From: an uncultured Coriobacteriia bacterium
Lineage (GTDB): Bacteria; Actinomycetota; Coriobacteriia; Anaerosomatales; Anaerosomataceae
DNA length: 36,078 nt
Direction: 5' to 3'
Assembly (NCBI GenBank): GCA_927439865.1
Contig: CAKMKD010000063.1
Span: 1-36,078, forward strand
Part shown: piece after piece, positions 1 through 8,348 of the stretch
Numbering within the stretch: the stretch's first letter is position 1
Layout: the number at the start of each line of letters is the position of its first letter
Notes under the pieces: generated by a model
Database searches by the model: none
What the model saw: the letters and a program-made list of their open reading frames with translations, nothing else
Told to the model about the DNA's origin: nothing
Program-made: the position numbers and the translations under genes

Positions 1-681
1 TCCGCGTTCGGCACATTCCGCGCCTCGCAAGTCCTAGAAACCGTCCAGTCTGATTCGCCTGCGGCGGCGGCGGGACTGCAGCCCGGTGACACGATCGTCT
101 CACTCGACGGCACGACGATCGGCGGTTGGGAAGAGTTCCTCGCGACAATGAGCACGACCGAAGCTGGTCAGAAGATCACCCTCGGCATCACGCGGGACGG
201 CTCGCCGCTTACCCTCACGGCCACGCTCGGCGAGAAGGATGGTCACGGATTCCTCGGCGTCGGTCCCGGTGCCGAGAAGGTCACCTACTCGGTCATCGAG
301 GCGGCCGGACAAGCGTTCACGTTCACCGGCATGGTGTTCTCGGCAATCATCAACTTCTTCCGTCCCGACACGTTCACACAGTCGGTCCAGTCATCCCGCG
401 GCGTTGTCGGCATCGCGGTGATGGCGTCTGATGCGGCGAAAGCGGGTCCGCTCGAGTATGCATGGCTGATTGCGCTCCTGTCGCTGTCGCTTGGAGCGAT
501 GAACATCCTGCCGATCCCTCCGCTTGACGGCGGCAAGGTCGCCGTTGAGATCGTTGAGCGCATCGCCGGACGTCCGCTCGGAAGGCGCTTCTCGCTCGGA
601 ATCAGCGCCGCAGGCGCCCTGCTACTGTTCTCGCTCATCGGCTATCTGATGTACGCAGACGTGATGCGCCTCGCGCAGTAG
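1..681 (+). CDS. rseP: RseP/RasP-type M50 site-2 zinc metalloprotease, C-terminal part (truncated by window start)
   Basis: Open frame from base 1. PDZ-like segment (AAAAGLQPGDTIVSLDGTTIGGWEEF) followed by the NILPIPPLDGGKV LDG motif and terminal TM helix typical of M50B proteases. Confidence 0.9.
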   Translation, partial: SAFGTFRASQVLETVQSDSPAAAAGLQPGDTIVSLDGTTIGGWEEFLATMSTTEAGQKITLGITRDGSPLTLTATLGEKDGHGFLGVGPGAEKVTYSVIEAAGQAFTFTGMVFSAIINFFRPDTFTQSVQSSRGVVGIAVMASDAAKAGPLEYAWLIALLSLSLGAMNILPIPPLDGGKVAVEIVERIAGRPLGRRFSLGISAAGALLLFSLIGYLMYADVMRLAQ

Positions 682-703
682 CGTCCACAACGGGGGAGTG
701 GGC

Positions 704-1777
704 ATGATCGAACGCCGCCAGACACGGCCCGTGATGGTCGGGGGCGTCGCCGTGGGCGGCGGCGCTGCGATCACCGTGCAGTCGATGACGAACACCGACA
801 CGCGCGATGCTGCGGCAACGCTCGCGCAGATAGCGCGACTTGCCGAGGCCGGATGCGAGATCGTGCGGGTAGCGATTCCGCATGCCGACGCACTCGCCAG
901 CTTCGGTGCGATCTGCTCGGAGAGCCCGCTTCCGGTGGTTGCTGACATTCACTTCGATCACCGTCTCGCGATCGAGGCGACGCGACTCGGAGCGGCGAAG
1001 TTGCGCATCAACCCCGGCAACATCGGCTCGACCGATCGCGTGGACGCCGTCATCGAGGCGGCGGGGGAGGCCGGCATCCCGGTGCGCATCGGCGTCAACG
1101 CAGGTTCGCTCGCCGCAGAGTACGAGGACCGTGACTGGCCGCTTGCCGAGAAGCTCGTCGCAAGCGCAGTCTCCTTCTGCGAGCACATCTCGGCGCGCGG
1201 CTTCGAGGACCTGGTCGTCTCGGCGAAGGCCTCGTCGGTGAACGCGACGGTGGATGCCTACCGGAAGCTCGCACTGAGCGTGCCGTACCCGCTCCACATC
1301 GGCGTGACCGAGGCAGGCACGAGCCTCTCGGGCACGGTGAAGTCATCGGTCGGACTCGGCATCCTGCTTGCCGAGGGCGTCGGCGACACCCTACGCGTCT
1401 CGCTCACCGCCGATCCTGCCGAGGAAGTCACCGTTGCGTGGGAGATTCTCGCCGCGCTCGACATACGCCGCCGCGGCCCCGAGCTCGTGAGCTGCCCCAC
1501 CTGTGGGCGCTGCGAGGTCGATATGGTGCCGATCGCGCAAGAAGTTGAGCGCCGCCTGCGTCTGATGCGCACGCCGGTGAAGGTCGCCGTCATGGGGTGC
1601 GCCGTGAACGGTCCCGGCGAGGCGCGCGACGCCGATGTGGGAATCGCTTCAGGCAAGGGCGTGGGACTCCTCTTCCGCAAGGGCGAAGTCATCCGAAAAG
1701 TGCCGGAAGCCGAGATCGTCGAGGCGCTCATGGCCGAGGTTGAAGCGCTCGACCGGGAGATCACCGACGCCGAGTAG
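704..1777 (+). CDS. ispG: 4-hydroxy-3-methylbut-2-en-1-yl diphosphate synthase (GcpE/IspG); alternative GTG start at 698
   Basis: QSMTNTDTRD N-terminus and C-terminal Fe-S motif CPTCGRCEVD...VAVMGCAVNGPGEARDADVGIASGKG. Confidence 0.96.
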   Translation: MIERRQTRPVMVGGVAVGGGAAITVQSMTNTDTRDAAATLAQIARLAEAGCEIVRVAIPHADALASFGAICSESPLPVVADIHFDHRLAIEATRLGAAKLRINPGNIGSTDRVDAVIEAAGEAGIPVRIGVNAGSLAAEYEDRDWPLAEKLVASAVSFCEHISARGFEDLVVSAKASSVNATVDAYRKLALSVPYPLHIGVTEAGTSLSGTVKSSVGLGILLAEGVGDTLRVSLTADPAEEVTVAWEILAALDIRRRGPELVSCPTCGRCEVDMVPIAQEVERRLRLMRTPVKVAVMGCAVNGPGEARDADVGIASGKGVGLLFRKGEVIRKVPEAEIVEALMAEVEALDREITDAE

Positions 1778-1813
1778 TAGCCGCCCTGCGTGGCACCGAC
1801 CTCTCGCTACTGC

Positions 1814-1819
1814 TATTCT
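1814..1819 (+). promoter_or_regulatory. candidate extended -10 (TGCTATTCT) upstream of the Rossmann ORF
   Basis: TGC-TATTCT at 1811-1819, 36 bp before the ATG. The -35 region (TGGCAC, 1791-1796) is a poor match. Confidence 0.25.
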
Positions 1820-1854
1820 GCTACAGGTAGTAGGCAGCTCCGGAGGGGGACATC

Positions 1855-2244
1855 ATGGGCGACATCGTTCGAATCGCAATCGTTGGCGGCGGACGCACAG
1901 GTTTGCCGCTGTTGGAAGATTTCCTGAAGCGCCCGTATGTCGAAGTCATCGGCGTGGCTGACCGTAATCCTGACAGCCCCGGTGCCCAGCTTGCTCGCGA
2001 GAAGGGCATCTTCTTCACCGAGCATGCAGACGTGCTCGCAGCCAAGGCATCGCTTATCGATGTGATCATCGAGGTGAGCGGGGACGCAAGTGTGAAGCCC
2101 GCGCTCAAGGACGCATTTCAGGCGCAGGGCAACCGCCACACGATCATCTTGCAGGATGTCGTGGCGCGACTGTTCGTGAGCATCATCCAGAACAGCCAGG
2201 AGCTCGTTGAGACGTTCCATCCCGGAGACGAAGGCATCGGCTAG
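1855..2244 (+). CDS. stand-alone NAD(P)-binding Rossmann-fold protein, 129 aa, resembling the N-terminal oxidoreductase-like domain of some sensor kinases
   Basis: IAIVGGGRTGLPLLEDFLKRPYVEVIGVADRNPDSPGAQLAREKGI...DVIIEVSG. Good GGAGGGGG ribosome-binding site just upstream. Confidence 0.75.
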   Translation: MGDIVRIAIVGGGRTGLPLLEDFLKRPYVEVIGVADRNPDSPGAQLAREKGIFFTEHADVLAAKASLIDVIIEVSGDASVKPALKDAFQAQGNRHTIILQDVVARLFVSIIQNSQELVETFHPGDEGIG

Positions 2245-2267
2245 GCTTCACCGATCCGCACCCGTGT

Positions 2268-2292
2268 CGGGCGCCGGAACGTCCGGCGCCCG
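2268..2292 (+). terminator. strong hairpin between the Rossmann ORF and proS (terminator-like or proS leader)
   Basis: Perfect 10-bp stem CGGGCGCCGG-aacgt-CCGGCGCCCG followed by TTCGTTATC. Confidence 0.5.
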
Positions 2293-2316
2293 TTCGTTAT
2301 CACGCAAGGAGCTCAG

Positions 2317-4041
2317 ATGGCAGTCGCATTCAAGATGTCCGGCATGTACGCGCCAACGCTCAAGGAGGACCCCTCCGAGGCCGAGGTGGCTTCGCACCGG
2401 CTCCTCCTCCGAGCTGGCATGGTACGCAAAGTAGCCGCCGGCATCTACACCTTCCTCCCGCTCGCGTGGCGCTCGATCCGCAAGATCGAGCAGATCGTCC
2501 GAGAGGAGATGGAGGCGATCGGCTCTCAAGAGCTCATGCTCCCGATCGTGCAGCCGGCTGAGCTCTGGTATGAGTCCGGCCGGTGGGACCTCTACGGCCC
2601 CGAGCTGGCGCGACTCAAGGATCGCAGCGGGCGCGATTTCTGCCTCGGCCCCACGCACGAAGAGATCGTCACCGACCTCGTGCGTGACGAGGTTCGTAGC
2701 TACCGCGATCTTCCGCTCTCGCTCTTCCAGATCAACATGAAGTTTCGCGATGAGGCGCGTCCGCGCTTCGGCCTGCTGCGTGGACGTGAGTTCATTATGA
2801 AGGACGCATACTCCTTCCATGCCAGCCAGGAATCGCTCCAGGCGCACTACGAGGCCCAGGCGCGAGCGTACGGCAACATCTGCGACCGTCTCGGCCTTGC
2901 ATGGCGACCGGTTGAAGCGGACTCGGGACAGATTGGCGGCAAGGTCACCACGGAGTTCATGGCGCTTGCCGAGAGTGGCGAGGCCGCGCTCGTCTACTGC
3001 GACTGCGGCTGGGCTGCGAATGAGGAAGCTGCTGCGACGGTCGTGCCGCGAACGCCGGGCATCACCGAGCCGCGGCCGATTGAGAAGGTGCACACCCCCG
3101 ACATCCGGACGATAGCGGAGCTGGCCGAGTTCCTCGGCATATCGGGGCACGACACCGTGAAGACGATGGCTGGCAAGTCCGCCGAGGGACGTCTGGTGTA
3201 CTTCTGCGTGCCCGGAGACCGTGAGCTCAACCCGATCAAGGCCGAGTGGGCAGTGCCCGGCGTGGAGCTGCTCGAAGAGGATGATTTCAAGGCGCTCGGC
3301 ATCCCGAAGGGATCGCTCGGCCCGGTGAACCCGCCTGCCGGAACGCTCGTTGTTGCAGACGCAAGCCTGAAGAATGAGGTTGCCTGGGGCGTGGGCGCGA
3401 ACGAGAACGACTACCACATGTTAGGCGCTATGCCCGGTCGCGACTTTGAGATCGATACGTGGGCCGACCTCGTGCTTGCGCAGCCGGGTGACGGGTGCCC
3501 CGAATGCGGCGGCACGCTCAAGGGTGCGCGCGGCATCGAGGTCAGCCAGGTCTTCCAGCTGGGAACGCGCTACTCGGAATCCATGGGCGCAACATTCACC
3601 GCCGAGGATGGCACCGAGCAGCCGTTCCTGATGGGCTGCTACGGCGTGGGCATCACCCGCTCGCTCGCGGCGGTCATCGAGCAATTCAACGACGATAAGG
3701 GCATCGCATGGCCCGTTGGTGTGGCGCCGCTCGAGGTCGCTGTGGTGCCGCTTAACGTCGGCGAGGACGTCGTGTGGCCGGTTGCCGAGACGATCTGGCG
3801 TGAGCTGGCGGATGCCGGCGTAGAGGTCGTCATCGACGACCGCGATGAGCGTGCCGGCGTGAAGTTCGCCGACGCGGACCTCATCGGCTGGCCATACCAG
3901 GTCGTCGTGGGGAAGAAGGGCGTGGCCGCGGGTGTCGTCGAGGTGAAGACCCGGGCAACTGGGGAACGCGTCGAGGTCTCGATTGCAGAAGCAGCGAAGA
4001 CGGTTGCGGAGATGGTTCGGGTCGCCAAGGAAGTGCGGTAG
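2317..4041 (+). CDS. proS: prolyl-tRNA synthetase, bacterial type with INS editing domain
   Basis: TLKEDPSEAEVASHRLLLRAGMVRKVAAGIYTFLPLAWRS...FRDEARPRFGLLRGREFIMKDAYSFH; YbaK-like insertion; GCYGVGITR motif. AAGGAG RBS. Confidence 0.97.
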   Translation: MAVAFKMSGMYAPTLKEDPSEAEVASHRLLLRAGMVRKVAAGIYTFLPLAWRSIRKIEQIVREEMEAIGSQELMLPIVQPAELWYESGRWDLYGPELARLKDRSGRDFCLGPTHEEIVTDLVRDEVRSYRDLPLSLFQINMKFRDEARPRFGLLRGREFIMKDAYSFHASQESLQAHYEAQARAYGNICDRLGLAWRPVEADSGQIGGKVTTEFMALAESGEAALVYCDCGWAANEEAAATVVPRTPGITEPRPIEKVHTPDIRTIAELAEFLGISGHDTVKTMAGKSAEGRLVYFCVPGDRELNPIKAEWAVPGVELLEEDDFKALGIPKGSLGPVNPPAGTLVVADASLKNEVAWGVGANENDYHMLGAMPGRDFEIDTWADLVLAQPGDGCPECGGTLKGARGIEVSQVFQLGTRYSESMGATFTAEDGTEQPFLMGCYGVGITRSLAAVIEQFNDDKGIAWPVGVAPLEVAVVPLNVGEDVVWPVAETIWRELADAGVEVVIDDRDERAGVKFADADLIGWPYQVVVGKKGVAAGVVEVKTRATGERVEVSIAEAAKTVAEMVRVAKEVR

Positions 4042-4044
4042 AGC

Positions 4045-5046
4045 GTGATTGCTGACAGATTGATTGCCAACCAGGCCGGATGGTTCAGTCGTCTACCGGT
4101 ATGGGCCAAGGTACTCTTCGTTCTCGTCTGGCCAGTCTCGGTTTCGTACGCTCTGTACTGGATGTGGAAGGACCGCCGGTTTTCGCATCGGACTCGTCTC
4201 GTCCTGACAGCCGCCGCGGGCTTGCTGTTCGTCATCGCAGCCTATTCTTCTGCCCACAATGCTCCCGTCGCGACCTCGTCCCTGGCTCAGAAGCCGGCCC
4301 CCGTCTCCGGGGCTGTTGCATCGCAACAAGCTACGGAGGCTGTCAGCGAGACCCCACCGCAGCCGCTGCCCGAGCCGGTACCCGAGCCCGAACCGGTGCT
4401 CGCGTTGCTGCCTGCCACCGTCGTTCGAGTTGTGGATGGCGATACCGCCGTCTTCGCCATGGAGAGCGGCGAGGAAGAGAAGGTGCGGTTCATCGGTGTC
4501 GACACGCCGGAGTCAACGACCGAGGTGGAAGTCTACGGCAAGGAAGCGAGTGCCTACACATCCAAGGCGCTTGCCGTTGGCACCAAGGTGTGGCTGGAGA
4601 AGGACACTGAGGAGCGCGACAGATACGGTCGACTCCTCGCGTACGTGTGGCTGAGCGAACCGTCGGCAGTGTCCGACGCTGAGATCAGAGCGAAGATGTT
4701 CAACGCCAAGCTCGCGCTGGATGGCTATGCGCAGCAGATGACAATCCAACCAAACTCAAAGTACGCCGAGTTCTTCACAACGTACGTGTCCGAAGCGCGA
4801 GCTGCCGAGAAGGGTCTTTGGAACCCCGCACTAGTCGTTTCCGAGGAGCCTGCGCCCAAGCCAGCGGTCGTTGCGCCGAGTCCCACGCCGTCCGCAAGCT
4901 ACATCGGCAACAAGAACACCAAGAAGTTCCACTACGCCGATTGTAGTTCCGTCGGTCAGATGAACCCCTCGAACAAGGTACCCCTGAGCTCCCGTGAAAA
5001 GGCGATTAGTCTCGGCTACGTGCCGTGCAAGAACTGCAACCCCTAA
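4045..5046 (+). CDS. membrane-anchored SNase-like (thermonuclease) protein with C-terminal Ada-type metal-binding-like domain
   Basis: GTG start. N-terminal hydrophobic helices, PEPVPEPEPV linker, SNase core VVRVVDGDTAVF...RFIGVDTPES...EERDRYGRLLAYVWL, then YIGNKNTKKFHYADCSSVGQMNPSNKVPLSSREKAISLGYVPCKNCNP. Confidence 0.88.
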   Translation: MIADRLIANQAGWFSRLPVWAKVLFVLVWPVSVSYALYWMWKDRRFSHRTRLVLTAAAGLLFVIAAYSSAHNAPVATSSLAQKPAPVSGAVASQQATEAVSETPPQPLPEPVPEPEPVLALLPATVVRVVDGDTAVFAMESGEEEKVRFIGVDTPESTTEVEVYGKEASAYTSKALAVGTKVWLEKDTEERDRYGRLLAYVWLSEPSAVSDAEIRAKMFNAKLALDGYAQQMTIQPNSKYAEFFTTYVSEARAAEKGLWNPALVVSEEPAPKPAVVAPSPTPSASYIGNKNTKKFHYADCSSVGQMNPSNKVPLSSREKAISLGYVPCKNCNP

Positions 5047-5086
5047 CCCGCCGAGCAACGTCAGCCACAATCAATGGAGTGATCAC

Positions 5087-5566
5087 ATGTCAGGCACACG
5101 CACTCCACGCGATTTGCTCGCTGCCTACCAGGAAGGGCCTGAGCTTCTGCGCCAGGCTGTCTCCGGTATGGATGCCGACGCACTTCGGGCGCGCCCGATC
5201 CCCGGCAAAATGAGCTCGCTCGAAGTCCTGTGTCACATCGTCGACTCGGACCAGTTCATGTGCGACCGGGTTAAGCGGACCATCGCGACTGACGCACCGT
5301 TGCTAGTCGGCATCGAGTCGGCGGCCTACCCTGGTCCGCTCAGCTACCACAGCCGTGACCTCGAGGTCGACCTCGCGTTGCTGGCGGCCCAGCGGACACA
5401 GCTCGCCGCTGACCTCAAGCGCCTGCCTGACGAGGTGTGGTCGCGAACCGCCACGCACTCGGAGAACGGGACGCAGACACTCCTCGAGATCTTCGACCAC
5501 GCGGTCGATCACCTGGAATCGCATCTGCTTGCCATTGCCGAGAAACGCCACGCGCTCGGAGTGTAA
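5087..5566 (+). CDS. DinB-superfamily (damage-inducible four-helix) protein
   Basis: LLAAYQEGPELLRQAVSGMDADALRARPIPGKMSSLEVLCHIVDSDQF...FDHAVDHLESHL: DinB-like metal-binding His pattern. Confidence 0.75.
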   Translation: MSGTRTPRDLLAAYQEGPELLRQAVSGMDADALRARPIPGKMSSLEVLCHIVDSDQFMCDRVKRTIATDAPLLVGIESAAYPGPLSYHSRDLEVDLALLAAQRTQLAADLKRLPDEVWSRTATHSENGTQTLLEIFDHAVDHLESHLLAIAEKRHALGV

Positions 5567-5604
5567 GCTCGCGTCTTACCTACTCCACCGACGAGAGAGC
5601 CCAC

Positions 5605-6498
5605 ATGAAGCCAGAACCGCTCGATGCTAGCGAGGTCTCGACCGCGAAGGGCGCCTCATTGCACCGGGTGCTGCGTCGTAGCCGGCGGATTCGAGCGGCC
5701 GTCAAGCGGGCAGCCGCCAGACTCGCTTCGGCAACTGCGGTCCTGAAGCGGGGCAAGGGAGCGAGCACTCCACACCAGTCGGTCGAGCGGGCCATTACCA
5801 CGTATGAGAAGGTTGAGGCCGAAGTCGCGAGTGCTGCGGATGGCCTAACGCAAGTCAATGCCGACCTTACCGTTCAGGTCGCGGAGCGAGTCGGTCTCGA
5901 ATCCGAGCTCGCTGATGTGAAGGCCGACTTAGCCGCTGCGCAGGGCGATCTTTCGCAATCTCAGGCGAACGAGCATGAAGCACTGCACCTCGCGCTCCAC
6001 GACCCGCTCACGGGACTTCCCAACAGAGCGCTGTTCGACCAGGGTCTTGAACATGGGCTGATTCAGGCCCGGCGGCACGGCTGGAGACTCGCGATCCTCT
6101 TCATCGACGTGGACGGCTTTAAGGACATCAACGACTCATACGGTCATCAGGTGGGCGATGACGTGCTGCTCATGATCTCCGATCGCCTCCGGTCCTTTGT
6201 CCGCGCGGAGGACATCGTCAGCCGCTGGGGCGGCGACGAGTATGCCTGCCTCCTGCTGGAAGCAGGACAGGAGACCGAAGTCATCCGCCTTGCACGAGAC
6301 ATGTGCGATCACATTGCTGACGAGTTCGAAACCGGTGGGACAACGCTGTCACTCAGGTGCAGCATCGGCATTGCCATGTACCCCGGGGACGGCGAATCAG
6401 CCGACGCCCTCGTGAAGAATGCCGATGAGGCAATGTATAGAGCAAAGGGAACGATGGAGAGCGTTGTGCTGTCTAGCTCACAGCCAGATGTTGAGTAG
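5605..6498 (+). CDS. GGDEF-domain protein (putative diguanylate cyclase) with coiled-coil N-terminus, no obvious TM
   Basis: DPLTGLPNRALFDQ...FIDVDGFKDINDSYGHQVGDDVL...RAEDIVSRWGGDEYACLL: GGDEY signature with an RxxD I-site five residues upstream. Confidence 0.9.
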   Translation: MKPEPLDASEVSTAKGASLHRVLRRSRRIRAAVKRAAARLASATAVLKRGKGASTPHQSVERAITTYEKVEAEVASAADGLTQVNADLTVQVAERVGLESELADVKADLAAAQGDLSQSQANEHEALHLALHDPLTGLPNRALFDQGLEHGLIQARRHGWRLAILFIDVDGFKDINDSYGHQVGDDVLLMISDRLRSFVRAEDIVSRWGGDEYACLLLEAGQETEVIRLARDMCDHIADEFETGGTTLSLRCSIGIAMYPGDGESADALVKNADEAMYRAKGTMESVVLSSSQPDVE

Positions 6499-6523
6499 AG
6501 CGCGCTAGCGGGGGATTGTGAAC

Positions 6524-6979
6524 ATGAACGATCAAGAATGGACGCCTGTCACGTTCGACAACTACAAGCACGTCAGGGGTCCGTTCTACCACGGAACGAA
6601 ATCCGTGCTGAACCCTGGCGATGAACTCATTCCTGGCTTCGGCTCCAACTTCCAGGACGGCAGGGTATCTAACAACATCTACTTCGCAGCGTTGGTGGAC
6701 ACAGCCGCCTGGGGAGCGGAGCTGGCGTCAGCGCTGGCTGGCGGCGAGGAACGCGGACACATATACGTCGTGGAGCCCCTCGGCGCCTTCGAGGATGATC
6801 CTAACGTCACCAACAAGAGGTTCCCGGGCAATCCCACACAGTCGTACCGCACCCGGAAGCCGATGCGCGTTGTCAGTGAGGTCAAGGACTGGAAGGGGCA
6901 CAGCCCTGAGGTCCTTCAGCAGATGCTTGACCATCTGGCACGGCTCCGGGAGCAAGGCCTCGACGTCATCGAGGACTAA
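6524..6979 (+). CDS. arr: Arr-family NAD+--rifampin ADP-ribosyltransferase
   Basis: FYHGTKSVLNPGDELIPGFGSNFQ...NNIYFAAL...HIYVVEPLGAFEDDPNVTNKRFPGNPTQSYRTRKPMRVV closely follows known Arr proteins. Confidence 0.92.
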   Translation: MNDQEWTPVTFDNYKHVRGPFYHGTKSVLNPGDELIPGFGSNFQDGRVSNNIYFAALVDTAAWGAELASALAGGEERGHIYVVEPLGAFEDDPNVTNKRFPGNPTQSYRTRKPMRVVSEVKDWKGHSPEVLQQMLDHLARLREQGLDVIED

Positions 6980-7038
6980 AGGCAACGCTCAGTGATCGCT
7001 CCAGCGAGGGGCACTACTGCGACTGACAAGGAGGGTCG

Positions 7039-7839
7039 GTGTCAATACTCGTGAGCTCAGCGAATTCGCCGGAGGCTCTTGCACCGTTGATCGACGACCA
7101 AACCATTCCCGCTCGGCGAGTGTGGGGCATGCTTGCCCTCCGGTCAGCGATCTCTCTGACGCTGCTGCTGTCCCTCGCGTTCGCTTTGGCCTTAGCCGAA
7201 CGACTCGACGCCGTGAAAGCCTCGGCTGCATGGTGGCTGTGGTTCGTGACGGCTGCCAACATCGCCAGCATCGCGCTGATGGCGCGGTTCGGTCGTCTTG
7301 AGGGTCTCCGACTCCGAGATATCTACTTCGCGAACAAGTCTACCTGGAGAGGCGATCTACTGTGGGCAGCCATCTTCGCAGGTGGCACCGCAGTGTTCGC
7401 CATGTTGCCCGGCACGCTCCTGGCCCAAGCCCTTTGGGGCGACGCTGCGTATCCGAACGGGCTACTGTTCCAGGCGCTACCGCTGCTGGCTGTCTACCCG
7501 CTCTTCGTTCTCATGCCCGTCACCCAGGCCTTTGCGGAACTCCCGATCTACTGGGGATATGTCGCACCACGCCTTCGCGCCTCGGGGATGAATCGATGGA
7601 TCACGATTGGCATCGTCGGGTTGGCCTTGTCGGCGCAGCACATGTTCTTCGCTTTTCAGCTGGATTGGCGCTACGACCTGTGGCTGGCGGTGAAGTTCCT
7701 GCCGTTCGCACTGTGGACGGGCTTCGTCGTTGATCGCCGACCAACTGCGCTGCCATACCTTATGGGCTTGCACTTCTTGATAGACGCCAGCCTGCCGCTG
7801 CTGCTCCTGCTGGTTTCTAAAGGAATGCCACTGTCCTGA
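7039..7839 (+). CDS. polytopic membrane protein, divergent CPBP-like (ABI) intramembrane protease homologue
   Basis: GTG start. Multiple TM segments; AFAELPIYWGYVAPRL, SAQHMFF and LHFLIDA resemble degenerate CPBP motifs 1-3. Confidence 0.55.
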   Translation: MSILVSSANSPEALAPLIDDQTIPARRVWGMLALRSAISLTLLLSLAFALALAERLDAVKASAAWWLWFVTAANIASIALMARFGRLEGLRLRDIYFANKSTWRGDLLWAAIFAGGTAVFAMLPGTLLAQALWGDAAYPNGLLFQALPLLAVYPLFVLMPVTQAFAELPIYWGYVAPRLRASGMNRWITIGIVGLALSAQHMFFAFQLDWRYDLWLAVKFLPFALWTGFVVDRRPTALPYLMGLHFLIDASLPLLLLLVSKGMPLS

Positions 7840-7935
7840 TGTATGGACGCGGGCATCCGCTCTTGTCACCCTGAGGTAGACTCAAGCTGAACCGATCGCG
7901 ACACGACCATCCAGGTAAGGGGCGGTGATTGAGTC

Positions 7936-8301
7936 GTGGTGGATGTACGGATCATCCTGTCGGGACTCTGGGTTGCAGTGATGCTGACGTACCTGCTCGG
8001 GGACGTGCTGCGTGTGTTCGCCGGCCAGTTCGTGGTCGGGGAGATACAGGGTAAACCTGTCTCGCAGGCACTATGGGTTCTGATCGCGATGATCATGCTC
8101 ATCCCGATCATCATGCTGGTCCTCACCCTCCTGCTGCCGTTTCCAACTATCCGCTGGGTGACTCTCGTGGCGGCGGCGTTCTCGGTGATCTTCAACCTCA
8201 TCGGCCTGCCGTACGAAGGCGCCTTCGACAACGTCCTGATTGCCGTCAGCATCGTCTTCTGCGGATTGATCGCATGGTATGCCTGGACTTGGTCGGTGTG
8301 A
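7936..8301 (+). CDS. small four-TM membrane protein, DUF6326-like
   Basis: GTG start. ILSGLWVAVMLTYLLGDVLRVFAGQFVVGEIQGKPVSQALWV...NLIGLPYEGAFDNVLIAVSIVFCGLIAWYAWTW. Confidence 0.7.
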   Translation: MVDVRIILSGLWVAVMLTYLLGDVLRVFAGQFVVGEIQGKPVSQALWVLIAMIMLIPIIMLVLTLLLPFPTIRWVTLVAAAFSVIFNLIGLPYEGAFDNVLIAVSIVFCGLIAWYAWTWSV

Positions 8302-8348
8302 CCACGAAACCCTCGCTGACTGCCGGAAGCCCCAGATAGGAGAGTGCC

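Noticed and set aside
635-1297. Minus-strand 220-aa ORF opposite ispG
   Set aside because: Fully antisense to ispG, with composition typical of a codon-shadow frame and no motif.
1791-1808. TGGCACCGACCTCTCGCT as a sigma54 promoter
   Set aside because: The TGGCAC half is present but the downstream GC element is out of register by 2 nt. Better treated as chance.
1778-1854. 77-nt gap after ispG considered as a tRNA gene
   Set aside because: No acceptor/T-arm pairing or GTTC(G)A-type T-loop. It reads as a promoter/RBS region.
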